Origin: Owenia fusiformis
Lineage: Eukaryota; Annelida; Polychaeta; Sabellida; Oweniidae
Reading direction: 5' to 3'
Assembly (NCBI GenBank): GCA_903813345.2
Contig: CAIIXF020000002.1
Span: 28,341,223-28,405,222, forward strand
DNA length: 64,000 nt
Positions 60,271-64,000 of this stretch are shown here, one piece after another. The notes under the pieces are model-generated. The model was not told the DNA's origin and did no database searches. It saw only the letters and a program-made list of their open reading frames with translations. The translations under genes and the position numbers were made by a program. Position 1 is the first letter of the stretch; the number at the start of each line of letters is the position of its first letter.

Positions 60271-62200
60271 AAGTTGCATTTGTTAATTCCAAACCAATAT
60301 AGGGAGTAACTGACCCCGCCTCTGTCTTACGCGATTTGATTTACGCGGCAAAAAAATTGACAATTTTATATTTTCTTTAGTAAGCTAAAAACCGCACCCC
60401 CCTTGGAAAAAAAGTGTCTTACGGGCCTGAATATTCCTCGGATTTGATGCATACACATGTTTCACAATCAGAGACAAGGGTCTTATACGGGGTCTTACAT
60501 TTGGAAAACCAATCTATAAGTAGTATTAGATTATCACAAAAGATAAATAACTTTTAAAAATGCGGTTAGGTAGCATCTTGATTACAGTAAAGACAGGTCA
60601 TCTAGGAATTATTTCTGCCTCTAATTCCTTAAACCGCTTCGTTGAACAGTGCCAAAATATTTCAGTCAGATCCTAAAACAAAACTATTTTTATTTTTAAT
60701 CCCCTCACCTTGTCAATGTCTATGCCTGCATCTGGTTTTGCCCACCATTGGGAGGGAGCCAATATACACATAGATTACTTACTTGCCATGGACAGGGGGG
60801 GGGGCACAGAAACGAACAATCTGGGGTCATAAAAGATAATTGGGGAAGGGGGAGGGGGAGGGGAGGTGGTGAATAGTGAAGTCCGGGAGCGAAGTTAAGG
60901 GGTACTGAAATCTTCTTTTGATATTTAGTGCTTGAATGGAGACTCGTTTCCACTCCCCGCACTCTAGTAAAATTTAAATATTTGATCAAAACGAGTTATT
61001 TTGTATCAAACTTGCATTCCGATTAATTAACACTCCCACGATTGTACCGCTTCACTATTGTCTAAGATAATTATAATGAATTCACGGGACACTATAGTCT
61101 TCCTTTTAAACTTTAGTGGTTGGATCAGAGACATAAAAACAATTATAAATATTTGATTTAGGGAGGTATTTGAATTCCAACTCTGATGATACAAGACTAG
61201 TCAGCCAAGACTAAATTATGAACTTATTTATCATTTAGACTATTGAGTTCATTAAATTATTATTCCATAGATATCGCATTTAATCCTGTCAACACAATCG
61301 TGGTATTAATTGGCATGATATTTAATCAGAGAGACGGTTTAAAAAGTTGTTGATTAAGTATTAAGTATTAATGATTACGTATTAGGAAAAATTCTAATTC
61401 AATGTTTTTGTTCTCTCGCAATAGCAAACCCCTCGCCGGGCAAGCATTCTTTAAAAACGTGAAGTTGAGCAGTTTTGAAAATTGTCCATTTTGAACCATC
61501 GCCTTGTATATTTTTATAACTGCCCTTAAATCACGAAAACCGTGATTCCCGAAAGCTGAGATAACTATGGCACACAAATACTAGTAGCCGTTATGGAAAA
61601 TAAAAACACCGAATTTTGAAATGGGTTAAAATGTCGCAGTCTTACGTTGTCTCCGTTAACAATGTAGCTTTAATATTAAGACATATTGATTTCAATTAAT
61701 AAAGTGCCCACATTTTTCTTTCATGGAGCGCATTGAAGCAATCCAATATAATAATAAAACCGCTAATGGGCGCCCGTGTTTTTGCAAGCATGTTATAAAT
61801 GTAAAACTAAAATATATCTTTCAACTGCTGCACTAATCACTTCTGGTGACTTATTTTGAAAAATCATTTATATTAATTCATTACAACTTTCAAATGTCAA
61901 AACTTAATTTATCAATACCCGCTTTTATTAAAACACTCAATATGTCTATGTCAACAAGATAGTGTCAACATGTTGTGTCAACAACATGTATCCTAATGTA
62001 AACAAATTATACGCAAGAGCAGAGAAATGTATCATCCAGTATAATATGTTTTTCCCAGTTGAACCAGATGGAATATAACAGCTGATAACAGCTGATAACA
62101 AATTAAAACAAATTATACAAGTATCAGAGGAAAAACTCCAAAAAAGTCCGTATCATCCATTGTTAACAGGATCTTAAGAGGTTCTGGACAAATCATTTGA
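60271..62200. other. gene-free stretch
   Basis: No coding exon is recognised. G-rich and C-rich patches at 60795 and 60840-60870 and a doubled word AACAGCTGATAACAGCTGATAA (about 62077-62098) are the only conspicuous structures. Confidence 0.45.
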
Positions 62201-62204
62201 TTCT

Positions 62205-62700
62205 GGACTTGACATATTTTTTTTCCAACGAAATCACATCCAAGGGTTGAATTTTTATTGGATATTTAGAGAGCGAGTCCTGTATTGATTTCAATAAAAA
62301 GGTTAAAATAGAACGCTATTTGAGAGTTAATCTTATACTTTCATTACATTGATAAATTAAGGCAAATTCTGAAAAATGTTAAAGTGCATTTTTTATGAAA
62401 TATTATCCAAGTATTTAGATGAAACGTTCTTATTTAAATACAAATCATAACATGATGATATTTTTTCATAAAATATTTCTTCAAGAAATTCAATTGAAGG
62501 CTCAAGATAAAACGAGCTAATTTAGGTGAAAACTCTTACATGATGATGTGTTTTCATGACTTCTTTCATAAAATTCCATCAAGGGGTGAAAATAAAATGA
62601 TCGAATTTAAGTGATTTAAGGATCACGAGGATAGGTTTTTTTGGATATTTTCTATGAAATCCCATCCAGTGGTCAAGGTAAAATTTTTATTTGGTATATT
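62205..62700. repeat. diverged roughly 100-bp repeats, with a further copy at 63715-63835
   Basis: Segments carrying TTTCATAAAATTCCATC, AAGGGTGAA and AAAATGATC words recur at about 62210-62300, 62460-62560, 62565-62640 and 62650-62700, and again at 63715-63835 after an interruption. They are imperfect and look old. Confidence 0.6.
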
Positions 62701-62889
62701 TGGTCACGTGTTCGAACCCATAGAACCATATAGGAACGTCATTTTGAATGTTACGTGATAAATCCATATAAGGCTTTTAGAACAATGTGGGGAAAGATGA
62801 GGGGAAACCCCTGACACCTGTTCACGATTTTATCCGAACGTTCATCGGATCATTTCGGTTTTTATGCACTTCATTATTTTACCGAAGTT

Positions 62890-63260
62890 TGCCGATTCGA
62901 TTCGTCGTATTTCGGAATATTGGGGACAATTTTATACTCCATTGGGAGTATTTTTAATCTACTTCTTATTACGAAGATTCCCGAACCTTGTTCGGATTAA
63001 TCCGGATTTTCTGACCTACTTCATCTACCGAGATTTAACGAGTTTACATTCGGCTCATTTCGGAATCCTGGTGACAATTTTATACTCCATTGGAGTATTT
63101 TTGATCTACTTCTTATGACGAAGATTTCCGAACCTTGTTCGGATTAATCCGGATTTTCTGACCTACTTCATCTACCGAGATTTAACGAGTTTACATTCGT
63201 CTCATTTCGGAATCCTGGTGACAATTTTATACTCCATTGGAGTATTTTTGATCTACTTTT
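62890..63260. repeat. 147-bp tandem repeat, about 2.5 copies
   Basis: The word GGAATCCTGGTGACAATTTT occurs at 63062 and 63209, and a diverged earlier copy at 62914. The period is 147-148 bp. Copies two and three are almost identical. A single frame crosses the first junction and stops at a TGA in the next copy. Confidence 0.85.
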
Positions 63261-63309
63261 TCTGGATTTTGCCCTACTTATTATATCTTTACAACAAGCA
63301 AATCAAAAA

Positions 63310-63400
63310 ATTCGCCATGAACGGGTCTCGATCGACTAACCTAGAGCATGGAAGCTAGGCACGTTAGCCATGAGGCTAACGTGCAACCGATACGAAAAGA
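63310..63400 (-). repeat. tRNA-like (SINE head) sequence
   Basis: On the minus strand the segment shows an A-box-like TTAGCCTCATGGCTAACG (part of a perfect hairpin at 63359-63384), a possible anticodon arm around CTTCCAT, and a B-box-like GATCGAGACCC near 63330. The fold is imperfect, so a tRNA-derived SINE head or tRNA relic is more likely than a working tRNA. Confidence 0.35.
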
Positions 63401-64000
63401 TAAAAGTATTATATATTTATACCGAGCGTCAATTCAAAATGATCTTCACGTTTGACTGCACGTAAATACAACTCGTCAGTTGTATCCAGAATAGATGAAC
63501 GCCTATGGTACTAGTGAATAACCAAGTCCCAGGCGAGTGGTTCGCACCCCACCGTGATATGTTATTTTTGCTTTTTTAATACGACAGAAAGGAGCAAGGT
63601 CACTGGCATGTAGCGGTCCTGATATCGATACATTCTACACGCAATAAAACCAGATACCTGCGTGTGATTAAAACTACATGTTAGAGCGTCGATATCCTAC
63701 AAATCCTATTTTTTCATAAAAATATTTTTTCATGAAATCCAATCGAAGGGTGAAGATAAAACGATCTTTTAGGTAAAACAGCTTTACATGATCTGGTGAT
63801 GTGTTTTCATAACTTTTTTCATAAAAGACCATTCTCGGTTTGGAGAACAAAGTTCGTCACTCTAATTGAGCGTTATCCCTGCTTCGGACAAATTTGATTT
63901 TTTTACATAATATAGATTTGAATGTCTTCTTTTGAATAGTCATAGTTTAATTTGGGTAATATTTCTAGATTTTTCATATAAAAATTACTAGTGAAACACC

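Overview
The window looks like an AT-rich, intron-rich, repeat-laden animal nuclear genome. GT-AG introns, LINE and mariner debris, and the protein families point to an invertebrate. A lophotrochozoan such as a mollusc is my best guess from base composition and the many foldback repeats; this is inference, and no gene here fixes the taxon. Few genes lie among many repeats.

The core (3.9-44.3 kb, all on the + strand) is a tandem family of peptidoglycan-recognition (PGRP) membrane receptors. All share one transmembrane segment and the same four-exon PGRP ectodomain with identical intron phases (1, 1, 2, 0). Gene A (3910-10101) and gene C (26517-40958) encode Death domain - DZIP3-type HEPN domain - TM - PGRP. 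Gene B (16792-21331), between them, has the same TM and PGRP exons, but its cytoplasmic part is a complete RIPK-like kinase. The exon before its TM still carries a decayed piece of the HEPN exon, so B looks like a cytoplasmic module swap. Copy D (43289-44302) is a broken remnant. Hand-joined exons close in frame at 609 (A), 653 (B) and 610 (C) residues. All three are predicted type II proteins: N-terminal signalling part inside, PGRP outside. The PGRP domains lack zinc ligands, so they should bind rather than cut peptidoglycan. The locus resembles a surface peptidoglycan sensor set wired to different outputs: Death/HEPN in A and C, RIP kinase in B. That recalls PGRP-LC/IMD signalling in insects but is fused into single proteins.

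Around and inside these genes are: a 135-bp satellite (1-840); foldback MITEs; a tRNA-derived SINE (about 6.2-6.4 kb); a 57-bp higher-order array split by a TAA-flanked MITE (24.3-25.6 kb); LINE pieces (28.9-30.1, 36.0-39.5 and 41.5-42.0 kb); a mariner relic (31.0-31.9 kb); two abutting MITEs (45.0-46.5 kb); a 155-bp satellite (48.2-49.8 kb); and a 30-bp minisatellite (51.5-52.2 kb).

The minisatellite abuts the stop codon of the only other convincing gene, a two-exon minus-strand type II membrane glycosyltransferase-like protein (52246-53737). From 53.7 kb to the end I see repeats, poly-C/G-rich elements and one weak cysteine-rich candidate exon, but no well-supported gene.
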